Positions 50,726 to 59,680 are shown, counted from the first letter of the stretch. The stretch is 64,000 bases of DNA from Secundilactobacillus folii (GCF_009720675.1 NZ_WNJO01000004.1:1-64000); one strand, 5' to 3'. The notes: generated by a model not told the origin, from the letters alone. Translations and numbers: made by a program.

Positions 50726-50923
50726 AAATACATTTTGAAAGCTGGAGGTTATTAAATCAATTTGACTTTTTGTGGCGCTATTGACTTCGAGTGGCAGTGT
50801 TTTGACGACGAATGTTCACGAGAGTCACAAGTTGCATTTTAGTCACGTTTTATCCGCCGAAACGTGTTAATTAGCTTAGTGACACACTTATACTTGGCGC
50901 TAGCATTCGCTGCAGACCCGGGG

Positions 50924-50952
50924 TTGCATTTTAAAGTCGCACGGGTTAGTAT
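50924..50952 (+). promoter_or_regulatory. Promoter of the lysine riboswitch transcript
   Basis: TTGCAT (50924-50929) and TAGTAT (50947-50952) are 17 nt apart and place the start of transcription a few bases before the riboswitch. The region 50726-50923 upstream shows only a short CACGTTT/AAACGTG stem. Confidence 0.6.
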
Positions 50953-50965
50953 TGAAACATCAAAA

Positions 50966-51136
50966 AAGAAGAGGCGCGAATCAAAAGAGTCGCTTGCGTG
51001 AGAACTGTCAGGTTCGATGATTGCAAGTCAAAGGGTGGTTCGCCGAAGCCGGCTGTAGCTGATAGTACAGGAGGCTGGGACCTGTCTTAAGAAGACTGGG
51101 ACTGTCGCAACGATGTGTTGCGGAGAGCTTCCTACG
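50966..51136 (+). promoter_or_regulatory. Lysine riboswitch (L box) aptamer
   Basis: The conserved blocks of the L box appear in order: AGAGGCGCGAA at 50970, AAAGGGTGGTTCGCCGAAG near 51030-51048, AGGCTGGGACCTGTCTTAAG near 51072-51091, and GGACTGTCGC through CGGAGAGCTTCC near 51108-51132. Its position before a lysine permease gene agrees. Lysine binding should favour the downstream terminator. Confidence 0.9.
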
Positions 51137-51153
51137 TTAGAATGATCATTCGG

Positions 51154-51189
51154 GTCGTCTCGCAGGTAAGCTGCGTGCGGCTCTTTTTT
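51154..51189 (+). terminator. Riboswitch-controlled terminator before lysP
   Basis: GTCGTCTCGCAG (51154-51165) pairs with CTGCGTGCGGC (51171-51181) around GTAAG, and six T residues follow. This is the expression platform of the lysine riboswitch, 35 nt before the ATG. Confidence 0.85.
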
Positions 51190-51223
51190 ATTGGCAAAAT
51201 GAACGTGAAAGTGAGTGTAAAAA

Positions 51224-52678
51224 ATGGCAGATCGAACAAGTGACAACGAAGTGAAACGTGAACTAAAAACGCGACACATTTCAATGATTGCCTTGGGCGG
51301 CAGTATTGGAACTGGCCTTTTCGTCGCAAGTGGTTCGGCAATTTCAAAGGCTGGACCGGGCGGTGCCCTGTTAGCCTACGTTGCTTTAGGGGTCATGGTT
51401 TATTTTTTGATGACCTCCCTTGGTGAAATGGCAACTAATATGCCGGTTTCCGGTTCCTTTGCAACTTACTCAACCAAGTACGTTGATCCGGCGTTAGGTT
51501 TTGCGATGGGTTGGAACTACTGGTTCAACTGGGCGATCACACTGGCTGTGGATATTAGTACTGCGGCGTTAGTAATGAAATTTTGGCTGCCAAATATTCC
51601 TGGATGGATCTGGAGTACGATCGTTCTAATTTTAATTTTTCTAATTAATGCGCTGACAGTTAAGGCATTTGGTGAAACCGAATACTGGATGGCGATGATT
51701 AAAGTCGTCACAGTTGTGATCTTCCTGATCGTTGGTGTGTTGACGATTGTTGGTATTTTGGGTGGGCACGCAACTGGTTTAGAGAACTTTACCTATAAGA
51801 AAGCACCATTTGTTGGTGGTGTTCCGGCAACTTTAAGTGTCTTCGTTGTGGCTGGATTCTCATTCCAAGGCACTGAACTGGTTGGCATCACTGCTGGCGA
51901 GTCGGCCACTCCTGAAAAGAGTGTGCCCAAAGCAATTAACCAGGTCTTTTGGCGAATCCTGTTATTCTATATTTTAGCGATTTTCGTCATTGCTTGCCTG
52001 ATTCCGTACACCAGTCCTAAACTATTAGGATCGTCGGCTTCAGACGTCTCCATCAGTCCGTTTACACTCGTTTTCCAACGTGCAGGTCTGGCAGCAGCAG
52101 CAAGTGTCATGAACGCCGTTATTTTGACTTCCGTCATGTCGGCAGCAAATTCAGGCATGTATGCTTCCTCAAGAATGCTTTATTCGTTGTCGCTTGACCA
52201 CTTTGCACCTAAATATTTCCAGCACACGACTAAAAACGGGGTGCCATTACGAGCGCAGGTTGCGACTACCATCATTGGTGCGTTGACCTTCATTACGGGA
52301 ATCACCGGTCCAGAAGTTTACACCTGGCTGGTTGCTGCGTCTGGGTTAACTGGCTTCATTGCTTGGCTGGGGATCGCGATTTCCCACTTTCGGTTCCGGC
52401 GGGCGTTCATTAAGCAGGGTCACGATTTGTCCGAATTGAAGTATCATGCTAAGTGGTTCCCGTTTGGCCCAATTTTGGCACTGATTTTGTGTATCGTGGT
52501 CATTGCTGGTCAAAATGTTTCGGCGTTTGCAAACTTCGATTGGGAACAAATTGGTGTCACCTATTTGAGTGTGCCGCTGTTCTTTATCCTGTATTTTTAC
52601 TACAAAATTCGTTATCATACCCACCTCATTCCGTTGGATCAGGTGGATGTAAAACCACATAAAGAAACTAAGATTTGA
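51224..52678 (+). CDS. lysP: Lysine-specific permease (APC family)
   Basis: This is a 484-residue amino acid-polyamine-organocation transporter with 12 helices. The opening KTRHISMIALGGSIGTGLFVAS near residue 15 and the helix 6 pair FSFQGTELVGITAGES near residue 205 match the AAT/LysP branch. The lysine riboswitch in its leader identifies lysine as the most likely substrate. The start at ATG 51224 has only a weak GTGAGTG ribosome binding site. Expression should fall when lysine is abundant. Confidence 0.92.
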   Translation: MADRTSDNEVKRELKTRHISMIALGGSIGTGLFVASGSAISKAGPGGALLAYVALGVMVYFLMTSLGEMATNMPVSGSFATYSTKYVDPALGFAMGWNYWFNWAITLAVDISTAALVMKFWLPNIPGWIWSTIVLILIFLINALTVKAFGETEYWMAMIKVVTVVIFLIVGVLTIVGILGGHATGLENFTYKKAPFVGGVPATLSVFVVAGFSFQGTELVGITAGESATPEKSVPKAINQVFWRILLFYILAIFVIACLIPYTSPKLLGSSASDVSISPFTLVFQRAGLAAAASVMNAVILTSVMSAANSGMYASSRMLYSLSLDHFAPKYFQHTTKNGVPLRAQVATTIIGALTFITGITGPEVYTWLVAASGLTGFIAWLGIAISHFRFRRAFIKQGHDLSELKYHAKWFPFGPILALILCIVVIAGQNVSAFANFDWEQIGVTYLSVPLFFILYFYYKIRYHTHLIPLDQVDVKPHKETKI

Positions 52679-52828
52679 ATCGTTTAGTGTTGGTGGAAAT
52701 ATTTTCCATCGGCACTTTTTTAAATTTAAAATGCCGAAAATACTTTCCTTTTAACTCTAAATTTGGCTTTCAAAGTTTGAATTGCATGGTTTTATTGAAA
52801 CGGGGTTAAGATGTTTATCTACTACATG

Positions 52829-52856
52829 TTGCATTTAACAATTGCAATGATACAAT
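52829..52856 (+). promoter_or_regulatory. Promoter of the deoxynucleoside kinase
   Basis: TTGCAT (52829-52834) and TACAAT (52851-52856) are 16 nt apart, about 40 nt before the ATG. Confidence 0.6.
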
Positions 52857-52895
52857 ATAAAGTACTGAGTTTTAAAGCTAAAGGAGAAATATTTG

Positions 52896-53534
52896 ATGAT
52901 TGTACTTTCAGGAACTATTGGTGCTGGGAAAACTAGCCTGACCAACTTACTTGCGGAACATCTGCACAAACCTGCTTTTTATGAATCAGTGGATGATAAC
53001 AAAATTTTGCCGCTATTTTATAAGGACCCGAAAAAATATGGTTTTTTGCTCCAAATTTACTTTCTGAATAAGCGTCTGGAAAGTATCAAAGCGGCCTCAA
53101 AAGATGATGAGTCAGTGTTGGATCGCTCAATCTTTGAAGATTCCCTGTTGTTTAAGCTAAATGCCGATTTGGGTCGTGCGACGCAAACCGAATCTGACAT
53201 TTATAATTCACTTTTAAGCAATATGATGGAGGAGTTACCGAATACCCATCATCGTAAGAATCCTGACCTACTGATTCACATCAACATTTCCTTTAAGACG
53301 ATGCTATCACGAATTAAAAAACGTGGGCGCTCTTATGAACAGGTGGATAAGGACCCCAGCCTTTATGATTACTACCAAGAGTTAGACGCTCGGTATTCGG
53401 ACTGGTATAGCCACTACGACAAATCACCAAAGATGCAGATCGATGGCGATAAGTTGGACTTTGTTGAAGATGCTTCAGCCCAAAAGAAAGTGCTGGCATT
53501 AGTCGATCAAAAAATAACTGAGCTTGACCTTTAA
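52896..53534 (+). CDS. Deoxynucleoside kinase (dAdo/dGuo/dCyd kinase family)
   Basis: This is a 212-residue deoxynucleoside kinase. The P-loop GTIGAGKTSL at about residues 6-15, the substrate-binding VLDRSIFEDSLLF near residue 74 and the lid RIKKRGRSYEQ near residue 144 are typical of the dAK/dGK/dCK family. It phosphorylates imported deoxynucleosides for salvage. AAGGAG is 9 nt before the ATG at 52896; a TTG directly upstream is the alternative. Lactobacilli often use such kinases to obtain DNA precursors. Confidence 0.9.
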   Translation: MIVLSGTIGAGKTSLTNLLAEHLHKPAFYESVDDNKILPLFYKDPKKYGFLLQIYFLNKRLESIKAASKDDESVLDRSIFEDSLLFKLNADLGRATQTESDIYNSLLSNMMEELPNTHHRKNPDLLIHINISFKTMLSRIKKRGRSYEQVDKDPSLYDYYQELDARYSDWYSHYDKSPKMQIDGDKLDFVEDASAQKKVLALVDQKITELDL

Positions 53535-53539
53535 CCCAG

Positions 53540-53568
53540 TTGCTTTCTAGGGATAAATCATTTACAAT
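53540..53568 (+). promoter_or_regulatory. Promoter of the serS transcript
   Basis: TTGCTT (53540-53545) and TACAAT (53563-53568) are 17 nt apart, placing the start of the T-box leader near 53575. Confidence 0.65.
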
Positions 53569-53574
53569 GAATGC

Positions 53575-53777
53575 AATTAGCAAACGCAATGTACCTTTAA
53601 GTAGATGTTCAGAGAGACGGGTTGCTGTGAACCGTTCATCGAAACTCCAGTACATGAAAGCGGACAGGTAATGCTGTACGGTTGATCACCGTTACCGATA
53701 TTTGAGTGTACAGTTATGCTGTAAACTTGGGTGGTACCGCGAGCTTTCGTCCCAATTTTTGGGGCGAAAGCTTTTTT
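53575..53777 (+). promoter_or_regulatory. T-box riboswitch leader of serS
   Basis: The T-box sequence GGGTGGTACCGCG is at 53729-53741. Upstream, AGAGAGACGGGTTG begins stem I, and a TCC triplet at 53646-53648 in GAAACTCCAG is a plausible serine specifier codon. A terminator follows: AGCTTTCGTCCC (53742-53753) with GGGGCGAAAGCT (53761-53772) and T residues. Uncharged tRNA-Ser would prevent the terminator and allow synthetase expression. Confidence 0.92.
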
Positions 53778-53807
53778 TGCGGGCCAAATAAAGAGAGGAG
53801 CAACATG

Positions 53808-55085
53808 ATGATCGATTTAAAATTAGTTAGGACAGAAACGGATTTTGTAAAAGAAAAGCTCGCGACTCGTGGTATTGAAGCTGCTGAGATCGATGATCTG
53901 GTCAATTTAGATCAAAAACGACGTGACTTGATCGTTAAAAGTGAAACGATGAAAGCTGAACGCAACCAGGTGTCAGATGAGATTTCACAATTGAAACGTA
54001 ACAAGGAAGACGCATCTGGTAAGATCAATCAGATGAAGCAGGTCAGTGCTGATATTAAAGCAATGGACGAGCAACTCACTCAGATTGCAGAAGACGTCCA
54101 CGATAAAGCATCTAGATTACCAAACATCCCCAACGACAACGTTCCCGTTGGCCTAACTGAGGATGGGTCTGTCGAACTGCGAAAGTGGGGCGACATTCCC
54201 ACTTTTGATTTTAAGCCAAAATCACATTGGGACATTGGAGAGGCATTAGGTATCCTGGATTTTGAACGTGGTGCTAAAGTTTCAGGCAGTCGCTTTTTGT
54301 ACTATATCGGCCAGGGAGCTCGTTTGGAACGTGCCCTGTATAACTTCTTTCTTGATGAAAATGAGAAGGCTGGTTTTACGGAAGTTCTGCCACCGTACAT
54401 GGTCAACAGTGATTCAATGTACGGTACTGGTCAATTTCCAAAGTTTACCGAAGATGTTTATTCATTAAAAGAGGCTGACGAAACACTGATTCCAACTGCC
54501 GAAGTACCGCTAGTCAACTATTACCGCGATGAGGTGATCGATACTGAAAAATTACCAGTGAAGTTTACGGCTTTAACGCCAGCGTTCCGTTCAGAAGCAG
54601 GAAGTGCTGGGCGAGATACCCGTGGCCTTATTCGGTTACACCAATTTAATAAGGTTGAAATGGTTCAGTTTACGAAGCCAGAGCATTCATGGGATGCCTT
54701 GGAAAAAATGACTAACCACGCCGAGGACTTACTAAAGAAACTGGGGATTGCGCATCATGTTATCACTTTGACCACCAGTGACATGAGCTTTACTGCTGCG
54801 ATGACTCATGACCTGGAAGTCTGGTTACCGTTCCAAGATAAGTATCGGGAAATTTCAAGCTGTTCAAACTGTACCGACTTTCAGGCTCGTCGGGCGCATA
54901 TCCAATACCGTGACGAGAACGGGAAACTTCAATATGTTCATACGTTGAATGGCTCTGGTCTGGCTGTTGGACGGACTGTGGCGGCGATTTTGGAAAACTA
55001 TCAAAATGCCGATGGCACCGTCAACATTCCTGAAGTATTACAGCCATACATGGGCGGTCAAACCAAGATTGTGAAGGAAAAGTAA
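53808..55085 (+). CDS. serS: Seryl-tRNA synthetase
   Basis: This is a 425-residue class II synthetase. An N-terminal coiled-coil arm (about residues 25-110, [20 protein letters not shown]) is followed by the catalytic core: motif 2 [20 protein letters not shown] and motif 3 [18 protein letters not shown]. It charges tRNA-Ser in the cytosol. GAGAGGAG places the start at ATG 53808 (7 nt) or 53805 (4 nt); MIDLKLVR agrees with the family start. The frame extends back into the leader to 53706, but that part is not coding. Confidence 0.97.
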   Translation: MIDLKLVRTETDFVKEKLATRGIEAAEIDDLVNLDQKRRDLIVKSETMKAERNQVSDEISQLKRNKEDASGKINQMKQVSADIKAMDEQLTQIAEDVHDKASRLPNIPNDNVPVGLTEDGSVELRKWGDIPTFDFKPKSHWDIGEALGILDFERGAKVSGSRFLYYIGQGARLERALYNFFLDENEKAGFTEVLPPYMVNSDSMYGTGQFPKFTEDVYSLKEADETLIPTAEVPLVNYYRDEVIDTEKLPVKFTALTPAFRSEAGSAGRDTRGLIRLHQFNKVEMVQFTKPEHSWDALEKMTNHAEDLLKKLGIAHHVITLTTSDMSFTAAMTHDLEVWLPFQDKYREISSCSNCTDFQARRAHIQYRDENGKLQYVHTLNGSGLAVGRTVAAILENYQNADGTVNIPEVLQPYMGGQTKIVKEK

Positions 55086-55140
55086 ACGGTCTAGTGGGCA
55101 CCAAAAATTGGTTAGCGCACAGAGTATAGTGAGATCAAGA

Positions 55141-55175
55141 GTGGGTTTCCCGATTGTTTGGGAACCCACCTTTTA
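55141..55175 (+). terminator. Terminator after serS
   Basis: GTGGGTT-T-CCC pairs with GGG-A-ACCCAC around GATTGTTT (55141-55169), followed by four T residues. Confidence 0.8.
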
Positions 55176-55549
55176 TAGTGTTATCCAGTCGGGACTGGAG
55201 GCCCACCCCCATTAATCTTGGTTGATCCCTGATTTAGCATTTATTCAGTCAATTAATGCCCTGGGTCGTTAACTTCAATGTTAATTACATTTTTATAAAA
55301 CCAAACAGCAAACTTATTCATTATCAAGAGTGCTAATATTTAAAATCTCTCATGGCCTCTTAGTTGGTATTTGGTCGTGAATTGATGAACCTAATGAGAA
55401 TGATAGCAGTAGTTCAGAGTGTTGAAATACAGTTAAATAAATTAAAAAAAGGACTAGCTTTTTTATTCAAATACGTGTAATATAGTTCTTGCAGTTTGTT
55501 GGACGCATAATTATTTCTGGATAACTATTCATTCAATTTTAAAAAGTTG
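55176..55549. other. Gene-free interval before the tRNA cluster
   Basis: About 370 bp with no credible ORF, no rRNA sequence and no recognisable repeat. It is AT-rich towards the tRNA promoter. Confidence 0.5.
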
Positions 55550-55578
55550 TTGACAGTAATTTCACAGGATGATAAACT
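55550..55578 (+). promoter_or_regulatory. Promoter of the tRNA cluster
   Basis: TTGACA (55550-55555) and TAAACT (55573-55578) are separated by 17 nt, 53 nt before the first tRNA. It shows that the cluster has its own promoter and is not the tail of an rRNA operon. Confidence 0.75.
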
Positions 55579-55631
55579 GTAATAGTTGTTTCGAAGAGGT
55601 CGATCGTAATTGTTCACCTTTTGAGCATCAT

Positions 55632-55704
55632 GGAGGATTAGCTCAGTTGGGAGAGCGTCTGCCTTACAAGCAGAGGGTCACAGGTTCGAGCCCTGTATCC
55701 TCCA
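55632..55704 (+). tRNA. tRNA-Val (TAC)
   Basis: A 73-nt cloverleaf with acceptor arms GGAGGAT and ATCCTCC, anticodon loop CTTACAA and T-loop GTTCGAG. The anticodon TAC reads GTA and, by wobble, other valine codons. CCA is not encoded. Confidence 0.97.
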
Positions 55705-55706
55705 TT

Positions 55707-55779
55707 GAGCCGTTAGCTCAGTTGGTAGAGCATCTGACTTTTAATCAGAGGGTCGACAGTTCGAGACTGTCACGGCTCA
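55707..55779 (+). tRNA. tRNA-Lys (TTT)
   Basis: A 73-nt cloverleaf with acceptor arms GAGCCGT and ACGGCTC, and anticodon loop CTTTTAA giving anticodon TTT. It starts 3 nt after tRNA-Val. Confidence 0.97.
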
Positions 55780-55796
55780 TTAACCAGGATCACCAT

Positions 55797-55878
55797 GCGG
55801 GTGTGGCGGAACTGGCAGACGCGCTAGATTTAGGTTCTAGTGTCTTACGACGTGGGGGTTCGAGTCCCTTCACCCGCA
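55797..55878 (+). tRNA. tRNA-Leu (TAG)
   Basis: An 82-nt class II tRNA with a long variable arm. Acceptor arms GCGGGTG and CACCCGC; anticodon loop TTTAGGT gives TAG. Confidence 0.97.
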
Positions 55879-55905
55879 TTTAACGCAAATATAAACATCA
55901 CTTTC

Positions 55906-55978
55906 GCCGACTTAGCTCAGTTGGCAGAGCATCTCACTAGTAATGAGGAGGTCGGAGGTTCGAATCCTCTAGTCGGCA
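55906..55978 (+). tRNA. tRNA-Thr (AGT)
   Basis: A 73-nt cloverleaf with acceptor arms GCCGACT and AGTCGGC. The anticodon loop CTAGTAA gives anticodon AGT, with adenine at the wobble position, which is uncommon in bacteria. Confidence 0.93.
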
Positions 55979-55982
55979 TTGT

Positions 55983-56054
55983 GCGGAAGTAGTTCAGTGG
56001 TAGAACATCACCTTGCCATGGTGGGGGTCGCGGGTTCGAATCCCGTCTTCCGCT
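55983..56054 (+). tRNA. tRNA-Gly (GCC)
   Basis: A 72-nt cloverleaf with acceptor arms GCGGAAG and CTTCCGC; anticodon loop TTGCCAT gives GCC. Its discriminator base is T. Confidence 0.96.
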
Positions 56055-56070
56055 TTTTGCGTTTATTCCT

Positions 56071-56156
56071 GCCGGGGTGGCGGAATTGGCAGACGCACAG
56101 GACTTAAAATCCTGCGGTCAGTGATGACCGTACCGGTTCGATCCCGGTCCTCGGCA
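56071..56156 (+). tRNA. tRNA-Leu (TAA)
   Basis: An 86-nt class II tRNA with a long variable arm. Anticodon loop CTTAAAA gives TAA. It is the second leucine tRNA of the cluster. Confidence 0.97.
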
Positions 56157-56173
56157 TTAAGTTAATATTATTT

Positions 56174-56247
56174 GCACCCATAGCGCAACTGGATAGAGTG
56201 TCTGACTACGAATCAGAAGGTTGTAGGTTCGACTCCTACTGGGTGCA
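56174..56247 (+). tRNA. tRNA-Arg (ACG)
   Basis: A 74-nt cloverleaf with acceptor arms GCACCCA and TGGGTGC; anticodon loop CTACGAA gives ACG, in which the wobble adenine is converted to inosine by TadA in bacteria. Confidence 0.97.
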
Positions 56248-56272
56248 TTTTTGTTGTTATACTGACAGCAAA

Positions 56273-56346
56273 CGGGAAGTAGCTCAGCTTGGTAGAGCAC
56301 TACGTTCGGGACGTAGGGGTCGCAGGTTCAAATCCTGTTTTCCCGA
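56273..56346 (+). tRNA. tRNA-Pro (CGG)
   Basis: A 74-nt cloverleaf with acceptor arms CGGGAAG and TTTCCCG; anticodon loop TTCGGGA gives CGG, specific for CCG. The last gene of the cluster. Confidence 0.95.
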
Positions 56347-56369
56347 TTATAAAAGTTCGAGCGTAGATT

Positions 56370-56397
56370 GAAGTCATCTAATTTGATGGCTTTTTTA
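56370..56397 (+). terminator. Terminator of the tRNA cluster
   Basis: AAGTCATC pairs with GATGGCTT (one wobble) around a short AT loop, followed by six T residues, 24 nt after tRNA-Pro. Confidence 0.75.
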
Positions 56398-56555
56398 TTT
56401 TGTCGATAGTTTGAGATGATTCTTAACTTAATGGTGTTCGGATAGTCAACAAGATAATCTAAAGTCTGCTCTGCTGGTGCTACGGCTTGGCTGACTTGAA
56501 TGACTCTCGAGTCGAATTTGAGCAGATGAACAGCTTTATGGAAAACACATAAATA

Positions 56556-56609
56556 AAAACGGCGTATCACTATCTGACGAGGAGTCTCGCTTTATAGTGA
56601 TGCGCCGTT
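56556..56609 (-). terminator. Terminator of the DedA gene (minus strand)
   Basis: AACGGCGTATCACTAT (56559-56574) and its partner ATAGTGATGCGCCGTT (56594-56609) form a 16-bp stem with one wobble. The A-rich left flank reads as TTTTTATTT on the minus strand, 70 nt after the dedA stop. Confidence 0.8.
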
Positions 56610-56678
56610 CTTAAATCTGGGATCTTAAAACAGATATTTAATTTAAAAACTTTTCCTATTTTATTTGTCTGAATCTAA

Positions 56679-57323
56679 CTAATTGATCTTTGGTCGTCTT
56701 GATCGGATAGCCAAAATAGCTGCTGGCACTAAGGAAATCACGACGATTGCCATCATAATCAATTCAAAATGGGTCTGAACTCCAGGAATATTACCAAATA
56801 AGTAACCTGATAAAACTGCTACGGTTACCCAACTGACCCCGCCTAAAACGTTGAAGAGGATAAACTTGCGGTAAGGCATTTTACTGATACCAGCTGTGAA
56901 GGGAATCAGCGTTCGGATAATCGGCATGAAGCGACCTAAAAATATGGCGAGGCTACCATACCGTTGGTAGAAGTTACTTGCTTGTTCCAGACGTTTTGGC
57001 TTGATTAGTTTTTGCCAGCGTGGATTTTTAAGGTGGTGACCAAAGCGTTTACCGATTTCAAAATTGAGGCTGTCACCTGCTATTGCTGCGACAGATAGTA
57101 GTAAAATTAAAACCAGATGGTTGAGTGAATGGGTGCTGAGGGCTGCCAGTGAACCACTTAAGAAGAGTAGGGAATCACCTGGTAGAAATGGCAGTATGAC
57201 GACGCCCGTTTCGATAAAGATCACTAAAAACAAACCCCCATATACTAAGCTGCCGTACTGAGCAATCAGTGCAGGCAGGAGGTGTTGAACATTTAAGACT
57301 GATGCAAGTAGCGCTGTTAACAT
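56679..57323 (-). CDS. DedA-family membrane protein
   Basis: This is a 214-residue DedA/SNARE-associated-fold protein with about five hydrophobic segments. GVVILPFLPGDSLLFLSGSLAA near residue 40 and the FLGRFMPIIRTLIPFTAGISKM stretch near residue 127, with the essential arginines, are diagnostic. DedA proteins act as lipid carriers, several being undecaprenyl phosphate flippases, and support membrane potential and antimicrobial resistance. AGAGG precedes the ATG. It is divergent from the two-component system gene. Confidence 0.92.
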   Translation of the reverse strand: MLTALLASVLNVQHLLPALIAQYGSLVYGGLFLVIFIETGVVILPFLPGDSLLFLSGSLAALSTHSLNHLVLILLLSVAAIAGDSLNFEIGKRFGHHLKNPRWQKLIKPKRLEQASNFYQRYGSLAIFLGRFMPIIRTLIPFTAGISKMPYRKFILFNVLGGVSWVTVAVLSGYLFGNIPGVQTHFELIMMAIVVISLVPAAILAIRSRRPKIN

Positions 57324-57567
57324 GGGGTATCAACCTCTTTTCTCTTGAATACCTGAATCATAATTGATTTTAAACAGGAGAAATAGCGGGTTTAGATGTG
57401 GAAGTTCTTATAATTTCTCAGAAACAGGATTAATTAAAACAGGCAACGGTCATCTGCTAGTTATTTAAACAAATATGAGAAAATCACAGGACTTTTTTCG
57501 CTAAGTCCTTTATGATAAAAAAGAAGGTTCTTAGCTATTTAAAATGGAATTAAACGGGGTGAACAAG
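57324..57567. other. Divergent promoter interval between DedA and the response regulator
   Basis: This 244-bp AT-rich interval must hold promoters for both directions. I could not pick a convincing -35/-10 pair. TATGATAAA near 57510 is the best -10-like string for the plus strand. Nothing else stands out. Confidence 0.4.
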
Positions 57568-58269
57568 ATGTCGACTTCCCTACTCCTAGTTGAGGATGAA
57601 GCGGGTTTGACGGATTATTTAAAAACGGAGCTTCAATTCGAAGATTATGTTATCTTTACGGCTCAAGACGGTAAAGAGGCGTTACAGGAATTTGAAAATT
57701 TGCGTGGCCAGTTGGATGTAATCTTACTGGACTGGATGTTGCCTAAATTAGATGGTCTAGAAGTTTTAAGACGGATTCGACGAAATAGTGATATTCCGGT
57801 GATCATGATGACCGCACGGGATTACGTTGGTGATAAAGTTGCAGGTCTCGATACTGGTGCGGATGATTATATCACCAAGCCCTTTGAAATTGAGGAATTA
57901 CTGGCAAGGTTACGTGTTATCTTACGGCATAAAAAGAAGCACACACCGCAGGAAGAGACCCAAAATTATCGGGTTGATGACCTGGTGCTGAATCCCAAAC
58001 TTAGACAGGTTACCCGAAATAATAAGATTATTCAGCTCACACAGCGTGAATATGAGTTGCTTTTGACCTTGATTCAGCATTCTGGTGAGACGATGTCACG
58101 CGATGACTTATTGAACACGGTTTGGGGCATTGATTTTGAAGGACAGCCCAACGTTGTGGACGTGTACATTAGGTATCTGCGCTTAAAAGTCGATCACGAT
58201 TTTGAACACCAGCTGATTCACACCGTAAGAGGTATTGGTTACGTTTTAAGCGCTAATTATCAGGGTTAG
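57568..58269 (+). CDS. OmpR/PhoB-family response regulator
   Basis: This is a 233-residue response regulator with an N-terminal receiver domain and a C-terminal winged helix. The acidic pocket is VEDE at residues 8-11, the phosphorylated aspartate is Asp55 in LLDWMLPKLDG, and the switch Thr and Lys are in MMTARDY and YITKPFE. The C-terminal RYLRLKVDH and VRGIGYVL are the DNA-binding wing. GGGGTG supports ATG 57568 over 57544. It is 9 nt from its kinase. Targets may include the downstream glycosyltransferase genes. Confidence 0.95.
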   Translation: MSTSLLLVEDEAGLTDYLKTELQFEDYVIFTAQDGKEALQEFENLRGQLDVILLDWMLPKLDGLEVLRRIRRNSDIPVIMMTARDYVGDKVAGLDTGADDYITKPFEIEELLARLRVILRHKKKHTPQEETQNYRVDDLVLNPKLRQVTRNNKIIQLTQREYELLLTLIQHSGETMSRDDLLNTVWGIDFEGQPNVVDVYIRYLRLKVDHDFEHQLIHTVRGIGYVLSANYQG

Positions 58270-58278
58270 GAGATTAAA

Positions 58279-59661
58279 ATGGCGTCTAAAAATAAACGGC
58301 CAGAAACGACCACCAAACAGATTCAAAGCCGATTTATGTCTTTATTTACGGTTTTTGCGTTGCTGATTGGCTTCGGCGTTGTGTCGGTAGTGGGTGTTCA
58401 GTTAGTGCGCCAGCGTCAACAGGAGTCTGTTGAGCTGTTAAGTAGTTTGAAAAGATCCATCATTGATGACCGTCCCGATTGGAATCAGTGGCGAAAAAGT
58501 AGCACGATCAACACTCGGGATACTTTCGTTCGTGTGCATAATAGTCGGATCGGCGAAGCACCTGGCACCTATTACTCTAAGGGGACCCAGGACTTTTTAA
58601 AGGCTAAGAAAATTCACGTTTTGGGATTTCCAGCATTAACTTACGTTAGTCATTATGGCTTTATGTACTACCGTTCTGGGACCCGCTTAGGCATCCGTTC
58701 CGAAATTTGGTTGAGCTTGCAACCCATGGTCGCTGTTCTTATCTCAGTACTGATGACCGTGGTCATCTTTTTACTACTTGGATTGACCATTGGCAGCTAT
58801 TTAATCACGCTCAGTGCCAAACAACTGACGCGTCCTCTGTTGCAACTGACTAATGCCGCTGCCAAGCAAAGTCAAGATGCGAATGACTATGCGTCAGCGT
58901 TGCCGGTACCTGATAATCCCCTTGAGGTTGAACAGTTAGCTAGTAGTTTTAACCAACTGCTAGAGACCGTCAATCAAAAAAGTGAGCAGGAAAAAGCGTT
59001 CGTTTCGAATGCTGCCCACGAGTTACGAACGCCAATTGCCGTCATTTTGGGTCACAGTAAGTTAATTCAACGACGGGGAAAGAGTCATCCAGAACTCGTG
59101 AATCACTCCGTGGCGTTTATTACCGATGAAGCAACCCGGATGCAAAGGCTGGTCAATCAGCTGCTTGTTTTATCAAGAGCCGATCGTGCCAAAAGTGAAC
59201 GAAGTTATATCAACCTTTCTGACGTTGTGTTTGAAACGGTTGAGGAGGAGCGAGCAGTTTTATCCCAACGAATTGCTGTCACTGGAGACCATTCCGCTGT
59301 GGTGTACACCAATGCTGATAACGTCCAACAAATTCTACGGACGTTGCTTGATAACGCAGGCAAATACTCCCCAAAAGGGAGTTTAATTTCAGTTAAAATT
59401 CAGACTACCGATACTAAAATTATATTGTCGGTTACTGATGAAGGTCCGGGGATCAAACCTGAAGATCAGCCACGAGTTTTCGATCGATTTTACCGCGGTG
59501 ATTTTGCTCGCGATGAGCATATTCAAGGAACTGGCTTGGGTTTATCAATTGCTAAACAATTAGCTAATCTGAATCAAATCGAACTAGATGTCACTTCGAA
59601 TCAGCCAGTAGGCACAATTTTTACCCTCAGTTTTAACAATCCTAAGTATCAATTAAGTTAA
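58279..59661 (+). CDS. Sensor histidine kinase (HAMP-HisKA)
   Basis: This is a 460-residue kinase with two membrane helices (about residues 20-42 and 152-175) enclosing an extracytoplasmic sensor of about 110 residues. A HAMP linker, the phosphorylated His in NAAHELRTPIAVILGH near residue 250, the N box LLDNAGKYSP, the G1 box DEGPGIKPED and the G2 box GTGLGLSIAK follow. With the upstream regulator it forms a complete two-component system. The signal is unknown; the neighbours suggest an envelope stress. A 19-bp perfect terminator follows the stop. Confidence 0.94.
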   Translation: MASKNKRPETTTKQIQSRFMSLFTVFALLIGFGVVSVVGVQLVRQRQQESVELLSSLKRSIIDDRPDWNQWRKSSTINTRDTFVRVHNSRIGEAPGTYYSKGTQDFLKAKKIHVLGFPALTYVSHYGFMYYRSGTRLGIRSEIWLSLQPMVAVLISVLMTVVIFLLLGLTIGSYLITLSAKQLTRPLLQLTNAAAKQSQDANDYASALPVPDNPLEVEQLASSFNQLLETVNQKSEQEKAFVSNAAHELRTPIAVILGHSKLIQRRGKSHPELVNHSVAFITDEATRMQRLVNQLLVLSRADRAKSERSYINLSDVVFETVEEERAVLSQRIAVTGDHSAVVYTNADNVQQILRTLLDNAGKYSPKGSLISVKIQTTDTKIILSVTDEGPGIKPEDQPRVFDRFYRGDFARDEHIQGTGLGLSIAKQLANLNQIELDVTSNQPVGTIFTLSFNNPKYQLS

Positions 59662-59680
59662 TATCAGGTATCCAGCATGG

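Noticed and set aside
51028-51347. Minus-strand ORFs over the lysine riboswitch
   Set aside because: They are shadows of a conserved structured RNA and the start of lysP.
55632-56346. tRNA cluster as the end of an rRNA operon or an integration site
   Set aside because: No rRNA sequence is found upstream, the cluster has its own promoter, and no integrase or duplicated tRNA end follows.
56328-56570. 80-codon minus-strand ORF reading into tRNA-Pro
   Set aside because: It overlaps a tRNA gene and two terminators and has no ribosome binding site. It could be a remnant of an inserted gene, but no recombinase motif is visible.
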